Shown here: positions 21,213 through 32,879 of the stretch, piece after piece
Layout: every line of letters begins with the position of its first letter
Numbering within the stretch: position 1 is the first letter of the stretch
DNA from: Ampelocalamus luodianensis
Lineage: Eukaryota > Streptophyta > Magnoliopsida > Poales > Poaceae
Direction of reading: 5' to 3'
DNA: 64,000 nt
Assembly (NCBI GenBank): GCA_036346255.1
Contig: CM070618.1
Coordinates: 64,332,256 to 64,396,255 of the forward strand
Made by a program: the position numbers and the translations under genes
Notes under the pieces: generated by a model
The model's database searches: none
What the model was told of the DNA's origin: nothing
What the model saw: the letters and a program-made list of their open reading frames with translations, nothing else

Positions 21213-23623
21213 CAAGCGAGGTCAGCGGGCGAGCAGTATTGGTTTATATTCGGTTACAGGAAATCAATCTTGGCTGGTGGCTTGGTGCGTTCTGAAATCT
21301 GAATGTTCTGCATGCATCAATGGTTATGATATCTCTGCTGAGAATGGGATGCTGCCTCTCGCTCGTCAGCGTCAATGCAGACACGGTCGCACGGAGCAGG
21401 GTCCATTCGTTAGCACGTCAATGGTTGCCAAGCATCGAACCTGATGCTGCACAGCTTAAATCCCCAATTTACCCGAGACCATAACTACTAAATCCGCACA
21501 CAAGGCTGGCTCACTGGCTGCTTGAGAGTAGATACTTCGTCTTCCTCGCGCCGCCATCGTCTTCCTCGCGTCCAGTATTGGCCTCTTGGGAATATGCGTG
21601 CAGCCGTGCGCATCGCCAAGTTTCATAAGGTGGGCTTTATCTCGCCCTCACGGCCAGTTGGGCTTGTGGTTTGGCCTTGTTACCTGACTCTGCCCGGCGT
21701 AAAGTGACGGCCTGGCCAGCTTCTTAGCAACGTGTCTAAAAGTTTAGCAAGCGCAGAAACACCGAAAATAAATCCAGAGAAAACCCAGATCTGAAATATA
21801 GGTGAAACAAATAATCCAAAAGAGTCAAGCACTGAAGAACAGAATTACGATGATTTCACAAACTTGTCAGTAATTAATTCTTGTGTCATATTTTGCATGT
21901 TAGACAGTTTGTCCGGGCACTCCTTTGTTATTTCTACCAAATAGATAGATGACTAATGTAACACAGTAAAAATGAACTTACATAGGAATATTTCAAAGTA
22001 AAAAAAAAAGAACAACACCTTTATGCATATGCATACGAGAGTGCGCTTTCAATAAGAATTTTACGAGGTCGCGGATATATCCCTAGCCTCCATCTTTCTA
22101 GCCATGTGCTAAGGGGTGCACTCGTGTATGCGTACGTGGCGGTGTGTACGTGTGCGTCTTCTTTGTAATCGAAAAAAAATCGAGTAGTTTGATACGCATG
22201 CACGGTAAGAAAATATCACTCTCAACATGTGTCCCGTGCCGGAAACCAATCCACGTTTCCTACTCCGCTCCAACGCCCCTCCTCTCACCAAATTAAAAGG
22301 CTCTACAAAAGGGAAATGCTTGGACCTATACGTCCGAGCGGAAATGCTAGCTCCAGACGCTTCAACCCAGCCACCCAGGGCCACGCCCTAAGCGTTTGAT
22401 GCGAGCAACCGCTCTGACGGCCCACCCTCCGTAGATTGTTATCCAAACATCATGTGATTCCTTACTAAATGTTCTAAACTTTCTTCCTACCACATCAGCT
22501 CACACAGTCACAGTCACACCTCACATCCTAATATCCTCCCTAGTCCCTCCTCCTTCTGTAGCGACTCGCCGATGGCCGGAGCTCGCCGCCAGGAACCCTT
22601 TTCCTACAATGCATCTATTAGGCTTCTCATCTCTCCCTTTCTCTTCTCTCTATATCTAAAAATCACCTTTCACCGTGTCGCCGTCGATTGCCGCCGGCAC
22701 GATGATGGTTTTGTCGTTGCCAGCCACTGGCCACCTCCTCTTGGTATGGGGTTCCATTTTCCCTATTAATTTTAACTTTCGCCACATCTGGTTTGTTAAA
22801 ATAGTTGTTTTTTCTTGTTACAATACACTTTTTCTATTGTTACAGAAGGATATCATTTTTGTTTCATAGATTTGTTGATTTGTTGCACCATAGTTCTTTT
22901 GTTGTTGCATTAGGCATTTCAAATGTTGCAACATTTTTTTTTTTTTTTTTGCACCTTGTTTTGGTGTGGATTTTTGTTGCACTATACCTTTTGTTTTGTT
23001 GCAGAGGCTGTTTTTTTGGTTGCACCATCAAAAGTTGTTGCACAAGATAAGGTGAGGTCCATGTTTGTGGCATCGTGGAGGTGAGCGACTAGGTTGAAGT
23101 TGACTCGCCCACGAGTGTGCGCCCGAGGAAGAAACGATGGGAGGGGGGGGCATTTTGTTGCGAGGTTTCCTTCTTTTGTTACGCATGTGAAAGTTTTGTT
23201 GCATCACGCAAGATGAGAATCAGACGAACATGACTAGGCCATATCATAGTGATCCAAAGGCTATAGGGGCGTACAGCGCTAGTCGCGTCCTCAAGAAAGA
23301 TCAAACACAGCAATCTGACGAGATTATCCATTCTATCTAAATTAGCCATGCCATTAACGTGAGTCGTGATTTCTAATGTACGTGCGTATGTACATCCTAT
23401 GCAAACGTGTGCCATGCATGTCAAATTGCCAAGTGCCATCTCTGTTTTTGATAACGATATATTCCTAGGCAAATTAGATACAGAGCAATTTCGTGCAAGA
23501 TTCATTCTCTGGCCATCAACAGCCGACAGATGTTGGAGAGATTGCATATTTGCATTAAACCTGTGGTGATAAATGACACGGGTTATTCGTGGAAGGATTT
23601 ATTGTTGCGTACAATAAGCATAA
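21213..23623. other. Intergenic DNA, no supported gene
   Basis: No recognisable protein. Around 22560-23050 a start-like ATG (22572) and a GC-rich stretch are followed by T-rich sequence with repeated ttgttgca words, a texture seen in grass Mutator-type or captured-promoter repeats. That is only suggestive. A poly-T run sits at about 22935-22950. Confidence 0.4.
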
Positions 23624-23914
23624 GGACATGCACAACGATACAGACAACTGCTGTCTATAGTAACTCTCCATATCACCTGTAAAAAATACTAAAAACAGCT
23701 CATACAATGAGTTGTTTTTACTTATCTTTATAGATTACACAATCTTTTAATGCTTTCATGGTTCTAGTGATAGCCTTCTTTGTTCTGGTGATACAGTCGA
23801 CTACATGATTGTAGACAATACATTTATCTCTTTTTATTATCTTTCATCTACATTAGCTTAAATCCTACGTGACAAAGAATATACACAGCTCATGTAAGCC
23901 CATTGTGCAATACC
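23624..23914. mobile_element. Tourist-like MITE, TSD TAA
   Basis: About 291 bases. The left end ggacatgcacaacg pairs with the right end (reverse complement ggtattgcacaatg). TAA flanks both sides (23621-23623 and 23915-23917). No coding capacity. Confidence 0.65.
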
Positions 23915-24302
23915 TAAGGCGCCATCTAATCACGAATCTCAATATAGACTTTTGGCACCGGAAGGTTAGTGTTAGTCAAATGCGCTTATGTCAGCCTGAG
24001 CTCTACAACAGCTTGGCGCGACTCCAAATTTCTTTTGTTTCAAGTTAGTGGACTATTGATTTATTGAGTTCTCGCTCTCTCTCTCCCCTTTTTTAAAAAA
24101 GAGAAAGATGAGTTTGTGCCAAGCGTGTAAAATTCACATCGAAAGTGCCAAACGCACTCTCGTGCAAGAAGGATGCATAGGGCTTTAGGTATGTGCTGAC
24201 TGATAATCTGATATGGCTAGGAAGCCATAAAGTCATCAACTAGTGCTTGTGATGATTTGTGATAGCAAAAGACTTGGGAGGCGACATGGCTAATCCTTGG
24301 CC

Positions 24303-24344
24303 ATAAGCTTGGCACTAAAAAAGTATTTTTAGTGTCAAGCTTAT
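24303..24344. repeat. Short near-perfect hairpin
   Basis: The 19-base arm ataagcttggcactaaaaa (24303-24321) is complementary to 24326-24344 with one mismatch that would be a G-U pair in RNA. The loop is four bases. Confidence 0.75.
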
Positions 24345-24571
24345 GTGGCGCTATGTGGCGTTAAAAAAATATTTGAGGAAGCGACTAAGGGATATAACAA
24401 GAGCTAGCTAAACTAGCCGCAATTGATCTCGAAAATATACACGGAGATAAAAATAAAATACTAGGGGGCATGCAAGGCGTGATGCATTATTTATAATCCA
24501 ATCCTTCACAATAACTAACTCCACTATTAAATTAATTTAGATTAGGAAAAAAAAGGGCATGAGGCCATGCG

Positions 24572-24931
24572 GAACTTTTTTTATTAATTAACTTTTTTTT
24601 AATTTATTTTTATTGTTAATCTCTCACAAATTTTATTTCTAATTCTGACCCTTTTAGTCACGCCACCACTCGTGGCGTGACAAAATAAGGTTGTCGCGCT
24701 ATAGGATAAGTCTTGCAGAATAACACTTTTTGTCACGTAACTGGTTGTGGTGTGACCAAACCACTGGTGGTGGCGTGACAAGATACGGTGTTGGCGCGAT
24801 AATGTTGTCTTGTCACGTCACGAGTGGTGGCGTGACCAAAAGGGTCAGAATTAGAAATAAAATTTGTGAGAGGTTAATAATAAAAATAAATTAAAAATAG
24901 ATAAAAAATAGATTAATTAATAAAAAAATTC
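24572..24931. mobile_element. Mutator-type foldback MITE, 9-bp TSD
   Basis: A 360-base element whose two arms, each about 110 bases, are inverted copies. Both carry gaa(c/t)tttttttattaattaa at the tip, ctctcacaaattttatttct in the middle and gtcacgccaccactcgtg(g/a)cgtgac on the inside. The sequence ggccatgcg flanks both ends exactly (24563-24571 and 24932-24940), which is the 9-bp duplication expected of Mutator-like transposases. The gtcacgccac...gtggcgtgac block is itself palindromic, so hairpins are nested. No coding capacity. Confidence 0.85.
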
Positions 24932-25556
24932 GGCCATGCGGGGGTACATGTTGTCTCCTTTAAGGAGTTTGATGGGGACGGGTGCTCCAGCATGACTGAA
25001 AGATTCTCCTGTTTATTTAGCACAAAATTAAAGCTAGCAGCCGTCTCTATGGTTTTAGACAAAGATGTACTCCACTCCTTGCCATTTTGTTTTATAGTTC
25101 ATCATCTATCTGCACAACCTTTTCTGAGACCATCTACTCCTTTTTTTTTTTGTGGGGTGGGGGATGAGATGAGATCATCTACTTGCACAATTTATTTTAG
25201 GTCTATTTGCACATTATTGTGAAGCTTTTGTTGTATTTTTTGACCTGACAGGCTTGGACGACCACGCTGTAGTCGAAGCAAGGCTTGTGTGGTGTGTGTC
25301 TCACTAACTTATTGGCCCCTTTGATGGCATGAGTCATGATCAAATCGAATCTATTCGTGCTGATGTGGAGGAATATTGTTCTATCTTGTCTTTTATATAT
25401 AGGTCGTCTACCGTTGCCAGTACCGTCACATTTGCTGTTCTTCAGTCCAAACTGACTGGCCAGAATTTCTCTACATTTTATCAAAAACGAAGAAGAAAAT
25501 TTAATCTACATAAATAGTTGGAATATTCAGAAAAAAAATTAGAACACACACATGTA

Positions 25557-25610
25557 CATACACATATGTACATATATACATACATACATATACATACACA
25601 CACACACACA
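25557..25610. repeat. CA/TA microsatellite at the retrotransposon edge
   Basis: Alternating acata/cacaca repeats end exactly where the Tekay-type LTR begins. The simple sequence prevents confident recognition of a 5' target duplication. Confidence 0.8.
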
Positions 25611-28600
25611 TGTAACATCCCAAGTTTCAGAGCTTAAAAATCTTTTAAATAGTTAGTAGGGAAAAATTCACCATTTGAATTTTATTTGAATTTAATTTCA
25701 AAAGCTTAATATTGGACTTTACAATCAAAAACATTTAATGTGAATAATCCCAACATGAACAATAGCCAAAACTATTTTATTTGGGTTACGTGTGCTCGAG
25801 ATATATTTTCTAGATTTTTCTAGAATTTTTACGAGTTCATTTGCTATTTTCTATTGCCCATTTGAATTTACGGTATTTTCTAAATTGAAAAACCTATTTA
25901 AAATCTCGAAAATCTTCTTGGGCGAATCTCTCGGGCCCAACTTCTATTTCCGCGCTCGTGGGCCGCTCGACCAGTGCGCGTGTGTATGCCGCCCCAGCGC
26001 AGTGGACCCGCTGTCGACCCTCTCTCTCTCTCTCTCGCGCGCTCATCCTCCACCGTCCGATCAAAGATGAGCGGCTAGATGCGCATAAGGCAGCGGAGTT
26101 GTCGAATGTTTCTTTGATTGTGGGCGTTCGATCAAGATCCAGCGGTCGGATCTCGAGTGCATTTCTGACCGCGCGTTTCGCACGCGGACTCACGTGGTGT
26201 GTCTCGGCGTGTGGGACCCACCTGCCACGTCATCGTCGTCTCGGCGGACTCGGTTCCGATTTCCTCGCGCGCGCGCGCTCGGCGTTTTGGCGTCCGTGCC
26301 TAGACCTTCCCGAGCCGCCGCCTATATAAGGAGGGCAAGCCCTCGGTCTCGCGCTCCAACCCGCGGCCGCCGCTCGAACCCTAACCTAGCGCGCAAAGCT
26401 CGGAGAAGTGATCTGCGCGCGCGCTCCGGCGAGTTCGTTAAATCGCCGTCGATCTGCGCCGGGTGTCGTGGTCTACCGTCGGCATCGCCGCGGGCGAGGA
26501 CTACCTCGTGGGCACCGCCGTTTCGCCGGGCGTCGCGTAGCTCCGATCCGTCAAGCGAAACCCTCGCGCTTCAACCTGCGCGCGGCATACGGGCGTCCCG
26601 ACCACGGTGAGCACATCCACGAGTTCCGTGCCACCCTCTACCGCTGGTACCACTCACCGCCGGTGAATCGCCGCCGTTCGCGGAACCCTTGGTTCCCGAG
26701 CGCCGTCACCGTCGGGTCGGCGTGGCACGCCACCTCGCCGCCACCTCGGTGCGCGTCGGCTCCGCGTCTGCGTGTCATCCTGTCGGCGTCCGTCGGCCGC
26801 GCGGCGGCCACCGGATCCCGGCCGAGGCTCGGTGGGCCAGTCCGCGTGAGCCTAGCCTCGACATGTGGGTCCCACATGTCGAGATTTCTTTATTTATCTT
26901 TTCCGAAATCGACGGTGGCGCGACTTGCGCAATAATCTGATTTTCCTTTAGGAAAATAATTGAGAAATTCATGAAATCTGATTTTGAGCATTTTATGTAT
27001 TTTCAATCTTCAAAGGCCATAACTTTTGCATCCTAACTCGATTGAGCCCATTCAAATTTCTAAATTTGTCTAAATTCAAGATCTACTTATCTGAGTTTTT
27101 ATTTAATTTTTGGAGTTGGTTTTGCCTCTGTTATTTATTTGTTTTGTTTGTTTGTGTCTCGTTTGCGAGTGAGCGTCGGTCGTCGGAAATTTTGTGGAAG
27201 AAGGAGCACCCCAAGACCAAGATCAGTACATAGACCTTTTCCAAGGCAAGTCATACCTTTGATCATCTTGAACCCAGTTTTCAAATTACTTTGTGTTAAA
27301 TTATTGCATGATAGTTTAATTATTTATTTAAATGCTTTGGGCATAGTTATTATCAAATTGTTATCACACCTTGGCCTTGTATGTCATAATTCCTTGTCAC
27401 CTAGATTGGTTATTAGTTGGTAATATTATAGCACCAACGTGGGTTGGTTAGATCGAGTAAAATTGCTTAGCCATGCTACGAGTCATCATCTCATGTAAGT
27501 TGCAAATATCAATTATGACTAAGTGACTATGGAACTTTGTGTAAAAGCGTGTCTTTGTATGTTATTACTTTGTGATGGCATGTGTTGCACTAAAACCAAG
27601 CTGGGTGGTAAAGGATTTAGGCGAGGCAAGTGGTGGAGGCGTGTGACATGGTGGACTATGTGATGGGAGCGATAATCTGTGTGGCTTAGTTAGAAAATGG
27701 AAGTCTTGCCTTGGTCAATTAAGGACTTAACTTTGTGCGCCATTGGCCCGAGCCTTACAGATGCGACCACATGCGGTATGGGGCGGGCCTAACTTAGTAA
27801 GTTATGGATTCTCGGCATTGATGTTCGGTGGATAGGTTAGGCTATGTGATAGGGTGGAGGTGTGACTACTTGGTAGTTGCATCACGGGAGGATTCGTCGT
27901 CCACGTCCAACGATGTGTGTTATGCATGGGCTATGTGATATGTATAACGGTTTGTAAGCACATCGAGAGTGTCAATGTTGAGATGAAGTTTACGAACTGT
28001 TTTATTACGATTGGTGCTTGCTACACTAGTTGTATCTTGTGGGTAAAGTGTACAACCTCTGCGAGTGTTAATCAAACTATTCGAATAGCGCGTCCTCGGT
28101 CATGGACATGCTCGGTGATTTCACATAAGGGTTAGTTTTTATAAAATGTGGGAATGGGAGTGTGTGATCTCAATCATATGGCTATGTGAAATAATCTGTT
28201 TATTGTGTGTCTTTGTGAAACAAGCTGTTAAATTAATATTGTCTATTTGTTTGAATTATGCTTTCAATCTATTATCGTATTCAATTGCAAATGTTGCTTT
28301 TATGCAAAAGAACCACGAAGCCTTTTCTTTGGAATAAGCTGCATCTATACATTGCATTACGTGGTATGATTTGCGAGTGCGGTTGTGTACTCACGCTTGT
28401 TGTAAAACTTGCGCCCAAACCTCTGAAGTGGAGGAGTCACGCTTCGAGGAGGAGTTCGTTGAAGGTGATCGTTCGTTAAGTGCGGATCGGTTGGTTGCTG
28501 TGGTGAATTGGTGGGATCTCTGTTGGAGTTTTCCGTTCATTCTTTGCTTTATTTCTCTGTTAGCCTGCGTGGCTTAATAAGTGTAAACTTCGACCATAAG

Positions 28601-28750
28601 GTCAAAACCCTTATTTGTTATTCAAACTAATCGTTTACTTTAATTATCGCTTGTGTGGATCGATATTTACTGTGTTAACCACTGTGTGCACTAGCGTGAT
28701 CTGGACTAGTGCGGTATACAGAGGTTCGAATCGTGATGCAGGTCCCGGCA
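25611..28750 (+). repeat. 5' LTR of the Tekay-type element
   Basis: About 3140 bases from tgtaacatccc to ggtcccggca. The solo LTR at 43213-46465 ends ctcccgaca, so the final bases here look altered. It has an AT-rich first 300 bases, a GC-rich centre with a (CT)n tract (about 26018), a TATA box (26323) and an AT-rich 3' half. Confidence 0.88.
26323..26330 (+). promoter_or_regulatory. TATA box of the 5' LTR
   Basis: The word tatataag sits in GC-rich surroundings about 710 bases into the LTR and is preserved in the other LTR at 35061. The solo LTR at 43213-46465 has tataaaag at 43892. It is the probable start region for element transcription. Confidence 0.6.
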
Positions 28751-28754
28751 GAGG

Positions 28755-28766
28755 TGGTATCGAGCC
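28755..28766 (+). other. Primer binding site of the Tekay-type element
   Basis: It reads tggtatcgagcc a few bases after the LTR. The expected Met-tRNA complement is tggtatcagagc, so one base of the CAG is missing. Confidence 0.7.
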
Positions 28767-28900
28767 ATCTTGGTGTAGGTCTTGACCTTAGTTAGATTGG
28801 CCGTCTTTAGAGTGTCCAAACTATTTTCTAAAGGAAAAATTAACTTGCAAGGTTAATTGATTGCTTAACTCTTCTCATATCTCTCTCGCCTCAACTTTTG

Positions 28901-31050
28901 CTATAATCTCTTCTCTCCCATTGTTTTAAAGTTGCTCTTACCTGTTAAATGCTGTCTTGTGGATGCCTCGTCTTGAGCTATGGTGGCGTTGTGGAGGTTC
29001 TGCCGCGAACTTTGGAAGTTGCTCCGAGTTCTTGGAGGTTTTGATCGTCCATTGTGCGTCGGCAACAAGCCGGGCGGTGAATGGTCGAGCAGTGAAGTGA
29101 TTTGTCGCTGACGATCGCGGGAGAAAGCGACAAAGCGAGCCAACCTTCGCCGCGTCTCGTGAGGAAGATCACTTGGTGGAAGGTATCCGAGTCGTCGCGC
29201 TTGGCCATGCTACGTATCGCAACATCTACGCGCGGGAGCTTCAAGACACCGTCTTCGTTACCATCCAGCTGCGGTGTGGACTTGCCGACACGCTGCCGTC
29301 CACGAAGGAGAGAGCAGCGCTCTGATCGTACACCTCGCCCGATTCGTGGCGCCCGGGAGGAGCTGCGGAGAGGACTATCACGGAGTTGGATCATGTCTAT
29401 GAAGCCTTGCGAGAGAGTGAAGAGAAGGTCGCCACTCTGCAAGAGATCCTCTACGACCAAGTTCGAAGAAGAGAAGACCCAGGAGGATCTGAAGAAGATC
29501 GGAGGAAGGCGATTGAGCGAAGAAGAAGCGAGCGGAGGAGCGGTGAGCGATTTGCAGAGCGCTGTTCTTCTGCTGCACGATTCTAGGGCATCGGGATCAA
29601 TTTGCCAAGATGCGGCTCACTTAGAGTCTCTGTACCGTCGGGGCGTCGCGCGGTTGTGGAGGCTTTCTTGAGTAGATCGTTTAGGCTTGATTTTGAGCTT
29701 AGCGATTTGATTTAGTGAGTCGCCCTTTGGCGGTAGTTTTGTGTGCTTAGGTCGTTGTTTCTTTTGTGTGCAGTATGGTGCAAAGGCCCTTAGGCATCTG
29801 TTGCGACCATGCTAAGACCCTAAGTAATAAAGGTATTTCATTTGAGTTTCTTGATACGTGTTTTGTTGGGTTTAACCTACCCCTGCTTAGTTCTTAACTC
29901 ATCTCGTGCTTGCTACCTTATCTAACCCATGGAGCTTGCGGATGGTTCAAACTCGTCGAGGCTGCTGCGAGTGGTTCGGTACCCGACACCGGAGGCAATG
30001 AGCAACAGTGCGGGAAGCGATTCGCGCAAGCACCCCAATTGACTTGCAAAACTTTGGAGCTTTCATGGCGGCCTGGACTCGGTGATGAATACCATGATGA
30101 CTCGGATGCAAGCCATGCACAACGAACAATAACAACAACAATCACGGCATGGAGCCCGGTGCTCATGGTCACCATGGACCATCAAACTTGCGAAATTCGC
30201 GAGGACTCGTCCACCAACATTTTACGGACACGTCTCTCGGTGGAAGCGGAGCGATTGGCTGCGTGTTATCGAAAGAAAGCTGCGATCACTCGGTCGGCGG
30301 CCGTGAAAAGGTTACGTATGCCACTCACGGATGGAGGCACGCATTCTTGAATGGTGGGAGAACTGTGCCGCCCATGAGGCGCCACGAGGATATCACTTGG
30401 GAGAATTCTCTGCGCTTTCGCGATATCATGTACGGAAGGAATTATCGATATGAAGAAGGATGAATTCGCGCTCTCAAGCAGGAGCTATGTCGGTGTCGAC
30501 TACCTCAACAAGTTTTCTCGGCTAGCTCGCTCGCGCGAGAAGATGTAGCCACGGACAAGGCTCGCGCGAGTCGCTTTTGAAGGACTAAACCTTTGGGTGC
30601 AAGTCGGTTTGATCGCCCATACTTTCACGATTTCGAGTTGGTCAACAAAGCCTTTGTTCTAGAAGACAAGCGCAAGGAGGCTGGAAGATAGCATAAGCGC
30701 GGATGGCTCAACAAGGAACCATCAATCACAGCAGAGGGCAAAACGGTGCGGCCACGGTTCAACGAGTTTCCACCCCGGACCGTTGAGCACTGCACCAACT
30801 TCAACACCCGTCCGGTGCTCGGAACTTCCGCAACCCTGCACTGTCAACCCCAATCCGAGGAAGCAACAGCAGAGCGTACCAAAGGTGCATTACGCTGTCG
30901 TCGGCGGGACATTTGCCAACGGTGTCGCAAAGGGAACAATCACTCGATGCGCTTCAACCTTGGAGCTCGCCATCAAGACACCAGCGCGGGCATCAACCAA
31001 GGAGCTTCACAAGTTCTTTGGTCAAGCGGAGGAGCACCACGATCCGTGAT
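28901..31050 (+). pseudogene. gag of the Tekay-type element, frameshifted
   Basis: Gag signatures appear in shifting frames: SLRFRDIMYGRNYRYEEG (about 30407), RALKQELCRCRLPQQVFSAS (30470 on), HDFELVNKAFVLEDKRKEAG (about 30628) and a degraded zinc-knuckle area near 30880-30930. Gag forms the particle and binds RNA. No frame is open for more than about 190 codons, whereas an intact gag of this clade would be a single long frame joined to pol. Upstream, 29102-29671 is open for 189 codons with Arg/Ser-rich content, probably the gag N-terminal part in a wrong frame. Confidence 0.6.
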
Positions 31051-31079
31051 CGAGGCCGTGTCAACCACGTCACTCTTGA

Positions 31080-31267
31080 AGGAGCCGGGAATCACGGACG
31101 TTATCTTGGGTAAGTTTACGGTTAACTCGATTACTGCATCGATTTTGTTTGATTACGGAGCTTCGCATTCGTTTGTTTACGGAATATTTGCAACCAAGAA
31201 TAATTTGGAAGTTATGCAACTTAAGCATACTCTGTTAGTCGATCGCTTGGAGCGAGCTAAGTACTAG
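31080..31267 (+). pseudogene. Protease domain of the Tekay-type element
   Basis: The frame reads EPGITDVILGKFTVNSITAS, then ILFDYGASHSFV, ending LKHTLLVDRLERAKY at a stop. In this family the catalytic triplet is D-S-G (LFDSGASHSFV). Here Ser is replaced by Tyr because tct gga reads tac gga (31153-31158), which would inactivate an aspartic protease if real. The substitution is one of several CTG-to-ACG swaps discussed in the findings. Confidence 0.7.
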
Positions 31268-31599
31268 AGTGGGATGTTTAGGAGCTAAGTTACTCATAGT
31301 GGAGTTGAGTTTCTAGCCAACCTAATAGTCCTAGATACCCAAACCTAGATGTCATTCTTGGCATGGATTGGTTATCAAGCACAAAGCCGTGCTAGATTGT
31401 GGCGAAGAGCGTAACAATCGAGGCGCCAAAGAAACAAGGTAGAGTTTCTAGCCACCTCGATTCGTGATGGACATTTGCTAGTAAGCGATCGAAGACCCTT
31501 GCCTTAGAAGAAGTACGATGGTCGGTGAATATCGGATGTGTTTCGGAAGAATTACGGGAATGCCACCGGATCGTGACATTGAGTTTGTCATCGACCTAG

Positions 31600-32427
31600 T
31601 ACGGGGACAGCACCAATTTCAAAGAGACCTTATCGGATGCCGGTAGATGAATTGGTAGAGATGAAGAAGCAGATAGAAGACCTTCTTGAGAAAGGTTTCG
31701 TGAGACCTAGTTAAATCGTAGTGGGGCGCCGGTGTTGTTTGTCAAGAAGAAGGATGGAAGTATGAGGATGTGTATTGATTACCGTTCTCTCAGCGAGGTT
31801 ACCATCAAGAACAAGTACCCACTACCGGATAGATGATCTGTTTGATCGGATGAAAGGAGCGGATTATTCTCGAAGATCGATCTGCGATCGAGGTTACCAC
31901 CGACTAAAAATTTGTCCTAAGGATATACAGAAGACGCTTCTCTCAGCGATGCGGACATTATGAGTTCTTAGTCATGTCCTTTGGTGCGACTAATGCCCTG
32001 CCTATTTCATGAACATGATGAATAAAGTATTCATGGAATACTTGGATAAGTTCGTAGTTGTGTTCATTGATGATATTACGGTGTACTCCAAGTCGGAGGA
32101 GAACACGCAGAGCATTTAAGGATAATATTGGAAAAACTCGAGAGCATCGGTTGTATGCCAAGTTCGATAAGTGTGACTTTTGGAAGAAGGAAGTGGATTT
32201 CCTTGGTCATGTTATGACAGTAGAAGGAGTAGCGATTGACCGGTAAAGTTAAGCGATGCTACATTGGGAGCAACCAGCGTATCTCAGTTCGCGATTTCTT
32301 GGGAATGGCGAGTTATTACCGCCGTTTTATCGAAGGATTCTCATCAATTGCTAAGCCTCTTACGCAATTGTTGAAGAAGAGAAAAAGTTCACTTGGACTC
32401 GGCTGTGAGAAAGCTTTCAAGAGTTAA
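31600..32427 (+). pseudogene. Reverse transcriptase domain of the Tekay-type element
   Basis: Recognisable blocks in changing frames: KKKDGSMRMCIDYRSLSEVT (about 31744), DDLFDRMKGADY (31830), MSFGATN (31974), FMNMMNKVFMEYLDKFVVVF then IDDI (32010-32077) and SKSEE. The catalytic pair of aspartates in FIDD is present. The thumb-like tail FLGMASYYRRFIEGFSSIAK then PLTQLLKK is at 32296-32388. At least six frame breaks or stops occur. RT copies the element RNA into DNA. Confidence 0.8.
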
Positions 32428-32469
32428 GCGCTTAACTTCATTGATGCTAATTTTGCGGATATTCGCAAG

Positions 32470-32815
32470 GATTTCGATATCTATTGTGATGCTTAGCGTC
32501 AAGGATTAGGATGTGTCGATGCAAGAAGGAAGAGCTGTTGCTTACGCGTCAAGACAATTGAGACCCCACGAGGAGAATTACCCTACTCATGATCTGGAAT
32601 TAGCTGCCGTAGTGCATGCTTTAAAGATTTGGCGTCATTACCTCATCGGTAATCGTTGTGAAGTCTACACGGATCATAAGAGTCTGAAGTACATCTTTAC
32701 CCGATCGGATCTGAATATGAGGCAGAGAAGATGGTTAGAATTGATCAAGGATTACAATCTCGGAATCCACTACCATCCGGAAAAGCCAGCGTAGTTGCGG
32801 ATGCTCTAAGTCGTA
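32470..32815 (+). pseudogene. RNase H domain of the Tekay-type element
   Basis: After a frame break the sequence is open from 32513 with QEGRAVAYASRQLRPHEENY, PTHDLELAAVVHALKIWRHY and CEVYTDHKSLKYIFTRSDLN, then MRQRRWLELIKDYNLGIHYH and (one base shifted) VVADALSRKS. These are the Glu and Asp active-site segments of Ty3/gypsy RNase H. This is the best preserved stretch of pol, at 93 codons without a stop. Confidence 0.82.
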
Positions 32816-32879
32816 AGAGTTCTTGCAATGATTTGGAAGTAAAGGAAGTTGCGAGAACTTTATGAAGAATTTGAAGCTA

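Noticed and set aside
20370..21215. 281-codon minus-strand frame opposite the plastid protein gene
   Set aside because: It is antisense to a well-supported GC-rich gene. Its Leu/Arg/Gly composition is the expected mirror of high third-position GC and no family is recognisable.
26194..26935. Frames of 138 and 175 codons in the LTR centre (also copies near 35125-35675)
   Set aside because: They are GC-rich LTR sequence with Arg/Ser/Ala translations, upstream of or around the LTR TATA box, and are not preserved as frames between the two LTRs.
28978..29671. 160- and 189-codon frames on opposite strands as host genes
   Set aside because: Their position directly after the primer site makes them the gag N-terminal region of the Tekay-type element or its antisense.
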